Origin: Prauserella cavernicola
Lineage (GTDB): Bacteria; Actinomycetota; Actinomycetes; Mycobacteriales; Pseudonocardiaceae
Assembly: GCF_016595675.1 (NCBI RefSeq)
Contig: NZ_JAENJH010000006.1
Location: 124,001-188,000 of the forward strand
Direction of reading: 5' to 3'
DNA length: 64,000 bases
Part shown: positions 63,664 to 64,000 of the stretch, one piece after another
Numbering within the stretch: the first letter of the stretch is position 1
Layout: every line of letters starts with the position of its first letter
The notes under the pieces: generated by a model
The model's database searches: none
What the model was told of the DNA's origin: nothing
The model's input: only the letters and a program-made list of their open reading frames with translations
Program-made: the position numbers and the translations under genes

Positions 63664-64000
63664 ATGTGGTACAACAGTTATCTCGCTGAGAAGATACCGC
63701 CGATGGCCGGTGAGCAGAGTCTGGCCGTGTATCTCGCCAGTCGACGGCAAGGTGGCTGGCGGGTTTTCGGCGGTGTCCTCTACGTGACCAGTCACCGATT
63801 GATTTTCTCGCCGAACTCGACGGAAAGACGGCTTGCCGGTCGGGATTTGGTGGGTGCGGAAGGGTCGGATATCCAGGGTCGATGTTGCGCGCAGGAACCC
63901 CCTCGATCTCCTCGGCGGCGGAGTCAGAAGGCGGTTAGGGGTGGTTACGGATTCTTCCGAAGACTATTTCGTGATCGGCATGGTGGACAGGGTGATCTTT
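63664..64000 (+). pseudogene. GRAM/PH-like domain protein, frameshifted and cut by the window end
   Basis: From the ATG at 63664 (AAAGG upstream) the frame reads MWYNSYLAEKIPP, then GGVLYVTSHRLIFSPN, a typical GRAM-domain strand pair. After about 63877 this frame becomes Arg/Pro-rich, while the next frame continues sensibly: VDVARRNPLDLLGGGVRRRL and DSSEDYFVIGMVDRVIF to the window end. A single-base slip near 63878 would explain it; it may be a sequencing error. Confidence 0.6.

Overview
This window is chromosomal DNA of a high-GC actinomycete. Evidence includes GTG/TTG starts after purine-rich ribosome sites, an AfsR/SARP-type regulator, a class F-like sortase, LLM/F420-type enzymes, a DinB/DUF664 protein and many TetR, GntR, IclR and LacI regulators. 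A member of the Pseudonocardiales is my best guess, but no rRNA or species marker is present. I see no prophage, integrase, transposase or CRISPR array. The DNA is a patchwork of small metabolic modules with a few decayed genes.

Layout, 1-12 kb: the 5' part of katG behind a GAF-LytTR regulator; a membrane protein; an orphan WXG-like protein; then a cobalamin riboswitch leading a five-gene operon (lipoprotein binding protein, methyltransferase, two permeases, double ATPase) for an Opp/Nik-type importer. 12-18 kb: an AsnC regulator divergent from a fused indolepyruvate ferredoxin oxidoreductase; a frameshifted MDR reductase and an SDR divergent from a TetR regulator with a perfect 24-bp palindrome between them. 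18-27 kb: a catabolic cluster (FAD monooxygenase; hydrolase-GGT-aldolase-DUF1275 operon; GntR regulator; APC permease; cupin) whose control regions share the word GGATGCAA, followed by a RidA gene.

27-40 kb: a truncated 3-hydroxyisobutyryl-CoA hydrolase remnant, an aldo/keto reductase, an ABC exporter with a degenerate nucleotide site coupled to a P-loop NTPase and divergent from a DUF2252 kinase-like gene; a sortase with its likely surface substrate; an M23 endopeptidase; a GPP34 protein. 41 kb: four tRNA genes on the minus strand, two tRNA-Gln and two odd class I tRNAs carrying leucine anticodons, with a short unlisted ORF and its terminator upstream. 42-54 kb: F420/LLM pair, PIG-L deacetylase, DinB, NlpC/P60 hydrolase, a 1103-residue AfsR-like regulator, and an MFS-FMN oxidase-LacI operon. 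54-64 kb: an RDD protein; an IclR-OPT transporter-M29 aminopeptidase-S33 iminopeptidase peptide-use module; a sulfonate-type ABC importer; and a frameshifted GRAM-like gene running off the end.

Starts were chosen from ribosome-binding sites and family starts, so several genes are shorter than the longest open frame. Family names rest on motifs read by eye; no database search was possible.
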